Source of the DNA: Ferrithrix thermotolerans DSM 19514
GTDB lineage: Bacteria; Actinomycetota; Acidimicrobiia; Acidimicrobiales; CAIXPF01
Length of the DNA: 45,623 bases
Assembly (NCBI GenBank): GCA_945906305.1
Contig: CAMDQT010000026.1
Location: 1 to 45,623 of the forward strand
Direction of reading: 5' to 3'
Below are positions 1 through 9,221 of this stretch, piece after piece. The translations under genes and the position numbers were made by a program. Within the stretch, counting starts at the first letter, position 1, and every line of letters starts with the position of its first letter. Under the pieces are notes generated by a model that saw only the letters and a list, made by a program, of their open reading frames with translations, did not search any database and had not been told where the DNA came from.

Positions 1-909
1 GCCGCGGTCCTCGAAGCCAATGTGCCCGGTGTTCGTTCCGGCGTCGATGACGAGTACCTGCATGACTTCCGCGTGACGTTGCGTAGCGTGCGGGCCCTGG
101 TGTCGGTGGCCCACGGCGTGCTGGACGAGGAGCGATGCTCAGACCTCGCTGATCGTCTGCAACAAGTCGCAACACGAAGTTCGCCGGTGCGAGATCTCGA
201 CGTGTTGCGGCGGCGTTGGAATGGCGAGGACGCTCTGCACTTGCTGGTACCGGTGCTCGAGCAGGATCGACGCATCAAGAATCAGCTGCTGTTGGAATTC
301 CTCGACGGCCCAGCTTTGCCCGCTCTGCTGGCCGAGCTGCGTCGGCCCGTAGCGGTTCTGCCCGCCGAGGACGACGGCGTGGTAGTGCGCAACGCCGCGA
401 TGTGGGCGGCCGAGGTGCTCTCGGCCGAACTGGCTCGCCTGCATCGGCGAACGCGACCTGTGCTGGCGTCGCTGGCCCATGGCGGGGACCCCGCGCCGGG
501 GGGGTACGACGAGGTTGCGGTGCATGATGCCCGCAAGGCGGTGAAACGGCTGCGTTATCTGCTGGAGGCGTTTGCCTCCATCACCTACGGGGCACGGCTC
601 GAAGGTTTGGCGCGTGCGGTCGATGTGCTACAGTCCGACCTCGGGGAGTTCCAAGATGCCGTCGTCGCGATCATGGCCATCGATCGGTCCGGGGCGCGCG
701 TGGCCGAGTTGTCACCGGGGGCACTGATGGAATTGGGCCGCCGAAGTGAGCAGCACTGTCAGCTACGTGAGGCCGCAGTCGGCCACTTTATTGAGCACTA
801 TCGCGCCTTCGCCCGCCGCGGCGAGCACTATGCCCAACGCCTCGAGGCTCTGGCCACCACGGCGCGACCCGTGTCCGTGCCGATCGCGATCGTCAGGTCC
901 AAGCCGTGA
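1..909 (+). CDS. CHAD-domain protein, 5' end outside the window
   Basis: The reading frame is open from base 1, and the residues before the GTG at 22 (AAVLEAN) continue the CHAD fold, so the true start lies upstream and about 302 residues are visible. CHAD (conserved histidine alpha-helical domain) proteins bind polyphosphate and localise to polyphosphate granules; some are fused to a CYTH triphosphatase domain. Two copies of the histidine helix are visible: YLHDFRVTLRSVRAL near the N-terminus and VHDARKAVKRLRYLLEA about residue 175, followed by the typical LQSDLGEFQDAVVA helix. No CYTH domain is visible, but one could lie upstream. The stop overlaps the start of the ParA-type gene by 4 bases (GTGA), so the two are probably co-translated. 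The family is secure; the exact role is inferred. Confidence 0.85.
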   Translation, partial: AAVLEANVPGVRSGVDDEYLHDFRVTLRSVRALVSVAHGVLDEERCSDLADRLQQVATRSSPVRDLDVLRRRWNGEDALHLLVPVLEQDRRIKNQLLLEFLDGPALPALLAELRRPVAVLPAEDDGVVVRNAAMWAAEVLSAELARLHRRTRPVLASLAHGGDPAPGGYDEVAVHDARKAVKRLRYLLEAFASITYGARLEGLARAVDVLQSDLGEFQDAVVAIMAIDRSGARVAELSPGALMELGRRSEQHCQLREAAVGHFIEHYRAFARRGEHYAQRLEALATTARPVSVPIAIVRSKP

Positions 910-1667
910 GCGTCATCGCGCTGTACAACAGCAAGGGCGGGGTGGGAAAAACCGCCGCCACGGTAAATTTGGGCCACCTTGCGGCCGGTCAGGGTTACCG
1001 CACCCTCGTGTGGGACCTCGATCCTCAGGGCGCGGCCACCTACTACTTCCGGGTTCGTCATCGGCTCAAGGGGGGATCGCTGGCGTTGACTAGCCAGCGG
1101 GACCGAATCGGGGATCGGGTGCGAGGCACCGACTTCGAGCTGCTCGATGTGTTGCCGTCGGACCTGGAACTGCGCAATGTCGAGTTCGCCTTCGATGCCG
1201 CGAAGCATCGTACTGGACGGGTACGCCGTGTGGTGCAGGAGCTGCGACGCGATCACTATGAGCTGATCTTCATCGACTGCCCGCCTTCCTCATCGTTGGT
1301 AGCAGAGAACATTTTTGCCGCCGCCGACGTGCTGCTGGTCCCGGTGGTGCCGACCACGTTGTCGGTTCGGACGCTGCGACAACTCGATGACACGCTGGGT
1401 GAGATGAAGGGACCGATCCCGAAGGTCTTGGTGTTTTTCTCCATGGTCGATGGACGCAAGAGCCTCCATGCCGAGTTGGTCGCCGCGCTACGCGACGAGC
1501 GACAGGATGTGGCGACGGCGATGATTCCGTCCGCTACCGAGGTGGAGCTCATGGGAACGACGAGGCGGCCGGTGACAGAAACTGCCCCGAACAGCGTGGG
1601 CGCACAGGCCTACGCTCGGTTGTGGGACGAAGTGGTGCGCCGGGGATACACTGAGCTCACGCTTTAG
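906..1667 (+). CDS. ParA/MinD-family cargo-positioning ATPase
   Basis: This 253-residue P-loop ATPase opens with the deviant Walker A NSKGGVGKT (signature Lys10, catalytic Lys15, Thr16). The Walker A' segment LVWDLDPQG and the Walker B segment LIFIDCPPS follow. The family dimerises on ATP, binds DNA non-specifically and moves plasmids, chromosomes, carboxysomes or other cargo along the nucleoid. There is no parB next to it and no long N-terminal DNA-binding domain, so it is an orphan ParA rather than a chromosome-partitioning ParA. The GTG start at 906 sits inside the stop of the CHAD gene, suggesting translational coupling and a shared task. The glycine riboswitch starts 3 bases after its stop. 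The family call is firm; the cargo is inferred. Confidence 0.88.
   Translation: MSVIALYNSKGGVGKTAATVNLGHLAAGQGYRTLVWDLDPQGAATYYFRVRHRLKGGSLALTSQRDRIGDRVRGTDFELLDVLPSDLELRNVEFAFDAAKHRTGRVRRVVQELRRDHYELIFIDCPPSSSLVAENIFAAADVLLVPVVPTTLSVRTLRQLDDTLGEMKGPIPKVLVFFSMVDGRKSLHAELVAALRDERQDVATAMIPSATEVELMGTTRRPVTETAPNSVGAQAYARLWDEVVRRGYTELTL
1647..1652 (+). promoter_or_regulatory. Candidate -10 element (TACACT) for the glycine riboswitch transcript
   Basis: TACACT lies in the last codons of the ParA gene. A start about 7 nt downstream would place the transcript's 5' end roughly 12 nt before the first riboswitch stem. No good -35 box is visible, so read-through from the CHAD-ParA unit cannot be excluded. 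Confidence 0.35.
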
Positions 1668-1670
1668 GTC

Positions 1671-1852
1671 GTGCGGGAGAGAGCAGGTTTCCCGTTGAGT
1701 CCTGCCGCCGAAGGAGCAACCGCCCCGGAAACTCTCAGGCATCGGGGACCGCACTGACCCGGCGTCTCTGGAGAGCAACGTCCTCGGGCGTTCACCGTCG
1801 GAGTAAGCCCAGGTGGGTGAAACTCTCAGGTTCCTGTACAGAGGGGGCAGAG
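1671..1852 (+). ncRNA. Tandem glycine riboswitch upstream of gcvT
   Basis: Two adjacent aptamers are visible. Aptamer 1 runs from GTGCGGGAGAGAGC at 1671 to its closing strand GACCGCAC at 1747-1754, with the conserved core GGAAACTCTCAGG at 1727-1739. Aptamer 2 starts near 1760 (GGCGTCTCTGGAGAGC) and carries GAAACTCTCAGG near 1818-1830, closing near ACAGAGGGGGC at 1838-1848. The short linker (about 1755-1759) is typical of the cooperative tandem glycine riboswitch. The location 33 bases before gcvT fits the known role: glycine binding turns on glycine-cleavage genes. The expression platform is not obvious. A ribosome-site mechanism is plausible because GAGGATT lies just before the gcvT start, and I see no clear terminator stem. 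Confidence 0.95.
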
Positions 1853-1884
1853 TGAAACCACGCGCCCACTGTTGAGGATTTCCT

Positions 1885-3003
1885 GTGACCGACGAGTTCA
1901 GCACTGCGCCGTTACGGCGTACCATCCTCCACGATTTACATCGGCGCCATGGCGGACGTTTTGGCGCTTTCGCCGGTTGGGACATGCCCATTCGTTACGC
2001 GGCGGGTCCAGTGGCGGAACACCAGCAATGCCGTGAAGCGGCTGCTGTGTTCGACGTGAGCCATATGACCGTGGTTGACCTTGAGGGCGCGGCGCTGCTC
2101 AGCGGCCTCGAGCGACTTGTGCCGGCCGACCTCCATGCCGCGGCCGAAGGGCGTGTCCTCTATTCGTTCTTCACTGATGACGATGGTGGGATCCTCGATG
2201 ATCTGATGATTACCAAGCGGGGCGACCGCGAGGTTCGGCTGGTGCTGAACGCGGCGACCACCGAGGCCGATCTGGTGTACCTGGCCGATCGATTGCCAAA
2301 CGGTTGCCGTCTCAACCCTCGTGGTGATCTGGCCCTGGTGGCGCTTCAGGGCCCGCGTTCGGAGGATGTCCTGGCCAGTTTCGACCCTGCCGTGAGGGGA
2401 TTGACGTTCCTGCATGAGGGCCGCATCAGCCTGGCTGGCCAGTCGGTGCAGCTATCCCGGTCCGGCTACACCGGCGGGGATGGGTTCGAGTTGGCCTTGC
2501 CGGTGGCGGCTGCGGACGAGTTGGTCGAAGCGTTGCTGACGCGAACGTCCGTGGCGCTAGCCGGCCTAGCGGCGCGCGACTCGCTGCGTCTCGAGGCCGG
2601 ATTGTGCCTCTACGGCCATGATCTCGACCCCACCACCACCCCGGTCGAGGCCGGACTGCATTGGGCCATACCGATGCGCCGACGCGGCGCCGATGCCGGC
2701 TACCGAGGCGCGGCGGTTATCGCCGGCCAGCTCGAGCACGGAGCACCGCGCCGTCGGGTGGGCTTACGCCCGGTCGGGCGTCGTCCGGTGCGGGAGGGCG
2801 CGGCCCTAACTGTGGGCGGAGTTGAGGTTGGCACGGTTACCAGCGGTGGGTACAGCCCGGTTCTGCTCGCGCCCGTAGCGATGGGCTACGTGGCTGCGGC
2901 CCATGCTCGACCTGAGGTGGTTCTCGATGCGATGACCAACGATCGTGCCGAGGCGTGCCGAGTTGTTCCGCTCCCCTTTGTCGCCAAGGACTACCACCGT
3001 TGA
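1885..3003 (+). CDS. gcvT: Aminomethyltransferase, glycine cleavage T protein
   Basis: The T protein transfers the methylene unit from the aminomethyl-lipoyl H protein to tetrahydrofolate and releases ammonia. The 372-residue length is normal. Family motifs include [10 protein letters not shown], the [13 protein letters not shown] segment, [17 protein letters not shown], and the C-terminal [20 protein letters not shown], where folate-binding acids lie. The start is GTG at 1885 with a GAGGATT ribosome site at 1874-1880; no upstream ATG fits, because the riboswitch occupies that space. gcvP follows after 58 bases on the same strand. The H-protein gene gcvH is not in the window, so the lipoyl carrier must be encoded elsewhere. 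Confidence 0.96.
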   Translation: MTDEFSTAPLRRTILHDLHRRHGGRFGAFAGWDMPIRYAAGPVAEHQQCREAAAVFDVSHMTVVDLEGAALLSGLERLVPADLHAAAEGRVLYSFFTDDDGGILDDLMITKRGDREVRLVLNAATTEADLVYLADRLPNGCRLNPRGDLALVALQGPRSEDVLASFDPAVRGLTFLHEGRISLAGQSVQLSRSGYTGGDGFELALPVAAADELVEALLTRTSVALAGLAARDSLRLEAGLCLYGHDLDPTTTPVEAGLHWAIPMRRRGADAGYRGAAVIAGQLEHGAPRRRVGLRPVGRRPVREGAALTVGGVEVGTVTSGGYSPVLLAPVAMGYVAAAHARPEVVLDAMTNDRAEACRVVPLPFVAKDYHR

Positions 3004-3061
3004 GTCTGATTCTCAGCACCCCATCGACCCATACGTCACCGAGAACAAAGGACCGGCACCG

Positions 3062-5893
3062 ATGAGCGACCGCGTCGCCCTCCAAGAGTTGCAAGACCTC
3101 GATGGTTTCCGCCAACGCCACCTCGGCCTCGCCGAGGCGGACCGGGCGCTCATGCTGCGGGCGGTGTCGCGGGCCAGCTTGGAGGACCTTGTCGACGATG
3201 CAATACCGGCGCGTATCCGACGGCGTGAGCCATTGGATCTTCCTGGCCCCCGAACCGAAAGCGAAGTACTCGCGGCGTTGGCGCAGTTGGCTGAGCGCAA
3301 CGAGGTGTTCACCTCACTGCTCGGGTGTGGGTTCACCGACACCATCACGCCACCCGTGATCCAGCGCAACATCTTGGAGAATCCGGCTTGGTACACGGCG
3401 TACACGCCATACCAGCCCGAGATCGCTCAGGGTCGGCTTGAGGCGCTGTTGAACTACCAGACGGTGATCACCGATCTGACCGGGCTGGATTTGGCCAACG
3501 CGTCGATGTTGGACGAGGCCACTGCGGCGGCGGAGGCGATGGCGCTGTGCCACCGAGCCACCAAAAATCCGCCGGCCGTCTTCTTCGTCGACGCCGACTG
3601 TCATCGCTCGACCATCGACGTTGTTCGTACCCGCGCCGAACCGATTGGTATCGAAATCCGGGTGGGTGACCCTTTCGTGGACTTCGTCGCGGAAGAATGC
3701 TTCGGCGTATTGCTTCAGTACCCCGGTTCGAGTGGTGCTGTGCGGGATCCCTCGCCCGTGGTTTCGGCCGCCCACGGAGCAGGAGGCTTGGTGGTAATGG
3801 CAGCCGATCTGCTTGGGCTGACCCTGCTGCGCCCTCCGGGCGAGCTGGGAGCCGACGTGGCGGTCGGGACCTCTCAGCGCTTCGGGGTGCCACTGGGCTT
3901 CGGAGGACCACATGCCGGCTATCTCGCGGTCCGCGACGCTCATCGCCGACTTCTTCCAGGCCGGCTGGTCGGAGCCTCTATCGACGTGGCCGGCCGTCCC
4001 GCGCTCCGTCTTGCGCTGCAAACCAGGGAACAGCACATCCGCCGGGAGAAGGCCACATCGAACATCTGCACCGCCCAGGTCCTGTTGGCGGTCATGGCGG
4101 CGATGTACGCGACCTACCATGGCCCCGACGGCCTCCGGCGCATTGCCCGGCGGGTTCATCGCCTGACGACCATCTTGGCCGACGGACTACGGGCCGGCGG
4201 CTACCACCTCGCCTCCGACGCCTTCTTCGACACCATTACGGTGCGAACCCCCGGACAAGCGGATGCGGTGACGGCGGAGGCTCGCTCGCGACGGATCAAC
4301 GTGCGACGAATCGACGCCGATTCGGTGGCCATGACCCTCGACGAGACCACCACGGTCGAGATTGTGGCCGCCCTTTGGGAGGCATTCGGTGTCCGCAGTG
4401 GGCTCGATGTCCACGTACTGGACCGTGAAACTCGAGACGCCATCCCCGACCCGTTGGTCCGTACTAGTGGGTATCTCACCCATCCGGTGTTCAACCGGCA
4501 CCATTCCGAGACGGAGATGTTGCGCTACCTGCGACGCCTAGCAGACAAGGACTACGCCCTCGATCGAGGCATGATTCCTCTTGGAAGCTGCACGATGAAG
4601 CTGAACGCCACGGTGGAGATGATGGCCATCACCTGGCCGGGGTTCTCGCGCATCCATCCTCTCGCTCCGGCGGAACAGACCGAGGGGTATCGTACGCTCA
4701 TTGAAGAACTCGAGCGGAAGCTGTGCGCGATCACCGGCTATGCCGCCGTCTCGTTGCAGCCGAATGCTGGTTCGCAGGGTGAGCTGGCGGGGTTGCTGGC
4801 CATCAGGGCCTACCACCACAGCCGCGGTGAGCCTGGCCGAACGGTGTGTCTGATCCCGTCCTCGGCCCACGGCACCAACGCCGCCTCCGCGGTCATGGCC
4901 GGCTTCGAAGTCCGCGTCGTGGCCTGCGATGAACTCGGCAACGTCGATCTGGCCGACCTGCGGACCAAGGCCGAGGCTCACGCTGCTGAACTCGCCGCTG
5001 TCATGGTGACCTATCCCTCCACTCATGGCGTGTACGAGGAGGCCATCACCGAGCTGTGCGAGATTGTCCACGCCAACGGCGGTCAGGTCTACGTCGACGG
5101 TGCCAACCTCAACGCCTTGGTGGGTTTGGCTCAACCAGGTGCGTTTGGGGCCGACGTGTCGCACTTGAACCTGCACAAGACCTTCTGCATCCCTCACGGT
5201 GGTGGCGGCCCCGGGGTGGGCCCGGTGGCGGTCGGAGCACATCTGGTGGACTTTCTGCCCGGCTCGCTCGGCGTTGGGGCCATCAGCGGCGCACCATTTG
5301 GTTCGGCGGGCATCTTGCCCATCAGCTGGGCCTATCTCGCGCTGATGGGCGCGGAGGGCCTCGCGGCCGCCACCGTGGACGCCATCCTGGCCGCCAACTA
5401 TGTCGCCGCTCGCCTTGACGCTCACTACCCGGTGCTCTTCCGCGGGGCCAACGGGTTGGTGGCCCACGAGTGCATTCTCGACCTGCGGCCGCTGAGCGCC
5501 GCCACCGGGGTGAGTGTGGATGACGTGGCCAAACGACTGATGGATTACGGCTTTCATGCACCGACGACGAGCTTCCCCGTGGCCGGCACCCTGATGGTCG
5601 AGCCCACCGAGAGCGAGTCGTTGGCCGAGCTCGATCGATTCTGCGACGCGATGGTGGCCATCCGGTCCGAAATCGACCACGACCCCTCGATCCTGCGCCA
5701 TGCACCACATACTGCCGCCGACCTGCTGGTGGAAGACTGGGATCGCAGCTACACCCGCGAACAGGCGGCGTTTCCCATGCCGGGCCAGCGAGAGGCGAAA
5801 TACTGGCCCCCCGTAGGACGCATCGACGGGGCCTATGGGGATCGTCACCTGGTGTGTAGCTGCCTGCCGATCGAGGCGTATGCCGCGAACTGA
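3062..5893 (+). CDS. gcvP: Glycine dehydrogenase (decarboxylating), P protein
   Basis: This PLP enzyme decarboxylates glycine and loads the aminomethyl group onto the lipoyl arm of GcvH. At 943 residues it is the fused one-chain form with two homologous halves. The PLP lysine is Lys706 in [18 protein letters not shown], followed by the glycine-rich loop. The N-terminal half carries [20 protein letters not shown] and [19 protein letters not shown] place the start at the ATG at 3062, preceded by AAAGGA at 3047-3052. The frame is open back to 2945, but that extension overlaps gcvT and has no family similarity. It is co-transcribed with gcvT behind the glycine riboswitch. Confidence 0.97.
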   Translation: MSDRVALQELQDLDGFRQRHLGLAEADRALMLRAVSRASLEDLVDDAIPARIRRREPLDLPGPRTESEVLAALAQLAERNEVFTSLLGCGFTDTITPPVIQRNILENPAWYTAYTPYQPEIAQGRLEALLNYQTVITDLTGLDLANASMLDEATAAAEAMALCHRATKNPPAVFFVDADCHRSTIDVVRTRAEPIGIEIRVGDPFVDFVAEECFGVLLQYPGSSGAVRDPSPVVSAAHGAGGLVVMAADLLGLTLLRPPGELGADVAVGTSQRFGVPLGFGGPHAGYLAVRDAHRRLLPGRLVGASIDVAGRPALRLALQTREQHIRREKATSNICTAQVLLAVMAAMYATYHGPDGLRRIARRVHRLTTILADGLRAGGYHLASDAFFDTITVRTPGQADAVTAEARSRRINVRRIDADSVAMTLDETTTVEIVAALWEAFGVRSGLDVHVLDRETRDAIPDPLVRTSGYLTHPVFNRHHSETEMLRYLRRLADKDYALDRGMIPLGSCTMKLNATVEMMAITWPGFSRIHPLAPAEQTEGYRTLIEELERKLCAITGYAAVSLQPNAGSQGELAGLLAIRAYHHSRGEPGRTVCLIPSSAHGTNAASAVMAGFEVRVVACDELGNVDLADLRTKAEAHAAELAAVMVTYPSTHGVYEEAITELCEIVHANGGQVYVDGANLNALVGLAQPGAFGADVSHLNLHKTFCIPHGGGGPGVGPVAVGAHLVDFLPGSLGVGAISGAPFGSAGILPISWAYLALMGAEGLAAATVDAILAANYVAARLDAHYPVLFRGANGLVAHECILDLRPLSAATGVSVDDVAKRLMDYGFHAPTTSFPVAGTLMVEPTESESLAELDRFCDAMVAIRSEIDHDPSILRHAPHTAADLLVEDWDRSYTREQAAFPMPGQREAKYWPPVGRIDGAYGDRHLVCSCLPIEAYAAN

Positions 5894-5948
5894 GCGTGGC
5901 TCTGGCGGCACGGTAAGGTGCGCTCACACTGGAGTACTCGGGGGATGC

Positions 5949-7154
5949 ATGGCCGTCGGACAGAGCTCAGCGCACGTCGGGGCGACGAAGGGGTTTACCT
6001 ACACCACCTTCACGGCGGCCGAGGAAGCCCTCAAGCAAGAGGTTCGGCAGTTTCTCCGCACCGAGTTGCCCATTGGCTCCTACCGGCCCTGTCTGGGGAT
6101 GTCGGCGGTCCACGATGGTGAGTTCACCAGGAAAATGGCTGCTCGGGGCTGGGTGGGTATGTCCGTGCCGACTCGCTACGGCGGTCCTGCCCGATCCGCG
6201 GTCGACCGTTTCATCGTGGTCGAAGAGATGTTGCAGGCGGGTGCTCCCATCGGGGCGCATTGGGTGGCCGATCGTCAGAGTGCCCCGACCATCATGCGTT
6301 TCGGCACCGACGAGCAGCGCGAGAAGTTTCTTCCCGCCATTGCTCGAGGGGAGATGTGGTTCTCCATCGGCATGTCCGAACCCGACGCGGGCTCCGATCT
6401 TGCGGCCGTGCGCACGACGGCGACCCGCACCGATGGCGGCTGGCTGCTCAACGGCACCAAGATCTGGACGTCCAACGCCATGCAGAACCACTGGTTCATC
6501 GTGTTGTGCCGGACCAGCCCCAATGAGGGTGACCGCCATGAGGGCCTGTCGCAGTTCCTGGTGGAACTGCACGGAACTCCCGGTCTGCAGATCAACCCGA
6601 TCGCCTTTCTCGACGGCACCTACCACTTCAACGAGGTGGTGTTGACCGACGTGTTCGTGCCCGATGAGCAGGTGCTGGGGGAGATCGGTCGCGGTTGGTC
6701 CCAGGTGAACTCGGAGCTTGCCTACGAGCGTGCGGGGCCAGACCGGTTCCTGTCGGTGTATGCCACGTTCGAGCAGTTGCTACGCGAGAAGCTGGCGGGG
6801 GGTGAACTCGACGCCCGCTCCTATGACGTCTTCGGCCGCATCACCGCCCGTTATTGGGCGCTGCGGAACCTGTCCTTCTCAATCTCGCGGACTATTGACC
6901 AAGGTGGCGCCCCGGCGGTGGAGGCCTCGATCGTGAAGGACCTCGGGACCAGCTTCGAGCAGGAGATGATCGCGCTGCTGCACGATCTTTGGGATGACGA
7001 AGAACCGAGCCAGGAGGCCACGACACTGGGTAACCGGCTGCTGGCTGCTTGCATCTTGACCGGTCCGAGTTTCACCATTCGTGGTGGTACCAACGAGATT
7101 CTTCGGACCGTGGCCAACAAGGGCCTTGCGGCGTGGCACGGGGTGAGTCGATGA
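5949..7154 (+). CDS. Acyl-CoA dehydrogenase, first subunit of a coupled pair
   Basis: This 401-residue flavoenzyme-family protein has the FAD/substrate motif MWFSIGMSEPDAGSDLAA, the TDGGWLLNGTKIWTSNA segment and the C-terminal RGGTNEILRTVANKGL helix. The family oxidises acyl-CoA thioesters at the alpha-beta bond. The ATG at 5949 is preferred: it follows GGAG (5932-5935), and a possible -10 TAAGGT lies at 5914-5919. The upstream extension of the frame reads into the gcvP 3' end and is not family-like. Its stop overlaps the start of the next acyl-CoA dehydrogenase (ATGA). Such coupled pairs in actinobacteria often form alpha2-beta2 heterotetramers for bulky substrates such as steroid side chains. 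The substrate here is unknown. Confidence 0.9.
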   Translation: MAVGQSSAHVGATKGFTYTTFTAAEEALKQEVRQFLRTELPIGSYRPCLGMSAVHDGEFTRKMAARGWVGMSVPTRYGGPARSAVDRFIVVEEMLQAGAPIGAHWVADRQSAPTIMRFGTDEQREKFLPAIARGEMWFSIGMSEPDAGSDLAAVRTTATRTDGGWLLNGTKIWTSNAMQNHWFIVLCRTSPNEGDRHEGLSQFLVELHGTPGLQINPIAFLDGTYHFNEVVLTDVFVPDEQVLGEIGRGWSQVNSELAYERAGPDRFLSVYATFEQLLREKLAGGELDARSYDVFGRITARYWALRNLSFSISRTIDQGGAPAVEASIVKDLGTSFEQEMIALLHDLWDDEEPSQEATTLGNRLLAACILTGPSFTIRGGTNEILRTVANKGLAAWHGVSR

Positions 7155-8254
7155 GCGGCCAGGGAAATCACGAAGGTGCTGACGAGTACACCGTGGCGGT
7201 GGCTGATCCGCTGTTGATGGAGACGCTGCACCGGTTGTTCACCCAAACCGGTAGTCACGAGGTTGTTCAGGCCGCGGAGACGGACGGCTGGGCGGAGTCC
7301 ATTTGGGCGCCCCTCGCCGGTACCGGCGCCCCCTGGGTTGGGGTGGACGAGGCGGTCGGGGGCTCGGGGGGCAGCTTGGTCGACGCGGTCGGGGTGCTTC
7401 GCCTGAGCGGTCGGTACACCGTGCCTTTGCCGGTGGCGGAGACGGGCGTGCTCGGAGGCTGGCTGGCTGGCGCGGCGGGTCTCGCTTTGCCCGAAGGTCC
7501 CTTGACGGTGATCCCGTCAAGACCGCAGGACGACTTGACGCTCGATGGCGACACCTTGAGCGGTGTGGCGTACCGCATTCCGTGGGCCACCCGAGCGGCC
7601 TACATTTTGGCCATTATCGACGGCGAAATAATCGCCGTGCAGCCCGATGCGAAGGGCGTCAGCATCGAGATGGTTCGCAACCTCGCCGGTGAGCCACGCG
7701 AGACGGTCCGCTTCGAGCGCACCCCGCTTGCCCATCGATCCGCTGCTCCAGCCGGGGTCGACCCGATGGCGCTGCGCCGCCGCGGCGCACTGTGCCGGAG
7801 TGCGCAAATCGCCGGGGCTTGTGAGCGCATTGCCGAACTGACGGTGGAGTACGCCGGGCAGCGGTCCCAGTTCGGTCAGAAGATCAACCGATTTCAAGCG
7901 GTGGCCGCGCATCTGGTGCGTCTGAGTTCGGAAGCAACGTTGATTGGTATGGCACTCGACGCGACCACCTACGCGCTCGGACAGGGCGATGCGGCATTCG
8001 AGATCGCGTCGTTGAAGTCGATCGCAGGTGACAGCGGGAGTGACGTCATAGCCCGGGCCCATCAGGTGCATGGGGCGATTGGCATGACCCGCGAGTTCGT
8101 GTTGCATCACTTGTCTCGGCGAGTGATGGCGTGGCGGGAGGAGTTCGGCTCCACGGCCTGGTGGCGGGAGGAACTCGGACGAATGGTTGGTGGCGTCGGG
8201 GCTGACGCGCTGTGGCCGCTGATCAGTGAAGGGTCAGCCGCCCGACTACGCTGA
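7151..8254 (+). CDS. Acyl-CoA dehydrogenase, second subunit of a coupled pair
   Basis: This 367-residue protein has the acyl-CoA dehydrogenase fold but a divergent N-terminal half, with no clear EPDAGSD-type FAD loop. The C-terminal helix HGAIGMTREFVLHHLSRR aligns with the family region that carries the catalytic glutamate (GxGxxxE pattern), so Glu in TREF is a candidate base. The partner at 5949 keeps the FAD-loop motif but has no such GxGxxxE helix. This complementary pattern suggests a composite active site, which is inference. The start is the ATG at 7151, overlapping the partner's stop by 4 bases; the longer frame from 7049 only shadows the partner. Confidence 0.86.
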   Translation: MSGQGNHEGADEYTVAVADPLLMETLHRLFTQTGSHEVVQAAETDGWAESIWAPLAGTGAPWVGVDEAVGGSGGSLVDAVGVLRLSGRYTVPLPVAETGVLGGWLAGAAGLALPEGPLTVIPSRPQDDLTLDGDTLSGVAYRIPWATRAAYILAIIDGEIIAVQPDAKGVSIEMVRNLAGEPRETVRFERTPLAHRSAAPAGVDPMALRRRGALCRSAQIAGACERIAELTVEYAGQRSQFGQKINRFQAVAAHLVRLSSEATLIGMALDATTYALGQGDAAFEIASLKSIAGDSGSDVIARAHQVHGAIGMTREFVLHHLSRRVMAWREEFGSTAWWREELGRMVGGVGADALWPLISEGSAARLR

Positions 8255-8289
8255 GCGCGCATGTCGGCCGATTCGGCGTGATTGTTTTC

Positions 8290-8295
8290 TAGAAT
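8290..8295 (+). promoter_or_regulatory. -10 element TAGAAT, predicted leaderless promoter of the CDF gene
   Basis: TAGAAT ends 8 nt before the ATG at 8304, so transcription would begin at or just before the start codon. No ribosome-binding sequence lies between. No -35 consensus is visible at the usual distance. Confidence 0.55.
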
Positions 8296-8303
8296 CGGGC
8301 CTC

Positions 8304-9221
8304 ATGTCAACCGAGAATCACGGCACGGGTTTCATTGTGGCGGCGTTTGCCGCCAACCTGGGTATCGCAGTTGCCAAGTTCGTGGGGTTCTTCCTGACCC
8401 GGTCATCCTCCATGCTGGCCGAAGCGGTGCATTCTGTAGCCGACACTGGCAACCAGGGTTTGCTCCTGCTCGGCAAGCATCGCGGACAGCGGGAGGCTGA
8501 TGCCACCCATCAGTTCGGCTACGGCCGAGAGCGGTATTTCTGGGCATTCGTGGTGTCAGTGGTGCTCTTCACTGGTGGTGCGGCGTTTGCGGTCTTCGAG
8601 GGCATCTCCAAGATCCGCCATCCCCACCCGCTTGAGTCGGCGCCGATTGCTATTGGGATCCTCGTGGTCGGTTTGGTCCTTGAGGGTGGGTCCTTATTTA
8701 CGGCGGCTAAAGCGGCGTCATCGGCTCGGGGCGGTCGCAGCCTGGTGCGATTTATCCGGGAGTCGCGCTCTCCAGAGTTGCCGGTGGTGTTGCTCGAGGA
8801 TGCCGCGGCGTGTATCGGTTTGATTCTGGCCCTAGCGGGTGTGTCGCTCAGCTCCGCCACTGGTGACCCCATCTTCGACGGTATCGCCACGCTGTGCATC
8901 GGCTTGTTGCTCGGTGTCGTCGCCGTCACCCTCGCGATCAAGATGAAGAGGTCGCTCATCGGGGAGTCGGCTCTCGTTGAGGAAGTGGATGCCATTCGCC
9001 AGGCTCTGGTCGATGACCCGACGGTCGTGGCAGTCATCCATCTGCGCACGCAGCACCTTGGTCCGGAGGACTTGTTGGTGGCCGCGAAGCTGGCGTTCGG
9101 GCCGCTGCTGACCCTTACTGAAGTGGCCTTGGCCATCGACGCCGTCGAGGCCCGGGTTCGGGCCGCGGTGCCGTCGGTTCGCTTGATCTACATCGAACCG
9201 GACCTCCATCGGAGTGAATGA
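8304..9221 (+). CDS. Cation diffusion facilitator family metal transporter
   Basis: CDF proteins export divalent metals (Zn, Fe, Mn, Co) by proton antiport from the cytoplasmic membrane. The 305-residue protein has the N-terminal helix with ANLGIAVAKFVGFFLTRSSS and the metal-site helix SMLAEAVHSVADTGNQ, which fits the HxxxD site of the family. FGYGRERYFWAFVVSVVLF continues the membrane core. A second metal-site helix with LLEDAAACIGLILAL follows, and the C-terminal part (from about residue 210) looks like the cytoplasmic domain. The GRERYFWAFV signature recalls the ZNT9-like branch. The start is the ATG at 8304; the frame is open upstream to 8226 but overlaps the preceding gene. The substrate metal cannot be read from sequence alone. 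Confidence 0.9.
   Translation: MSTENHGTGFIVAAFAANLGIAVAKFVGFFLTRSSSMLAEAVHSVADTGNQGLLLLGKHRGQREADATHQFGYGRERYFWAFVVSVVLFTGGAAFAVFEGISKIRHPHPLESAPIAIGILVVGLVLEGGSLFTAAKAASSARGGRSLVRFIRESRSPELPVVLLEDAAACIGLILALAGVSLSSATGDPIFDGIATLCIGLLLGVVAVTLAIKMKRSLIGESALVEEVDAIRQALVDDPTVVAVIHLRTQHLGPEDLLVAAKLAFGPLLTLTEVALAIDAVEARVRAAVPSVRLIYIEPDLHRSE

Noticed and set aside
4538-5911. A 457-codon open frame on the minus strand across the gcvP 3' half
   Set aside because: It lies antisense to the conserved PLP enzyme, has no start signal, and its composition (many His, Gly and Asp) reflects GC-rich wobble positions of the real gene.
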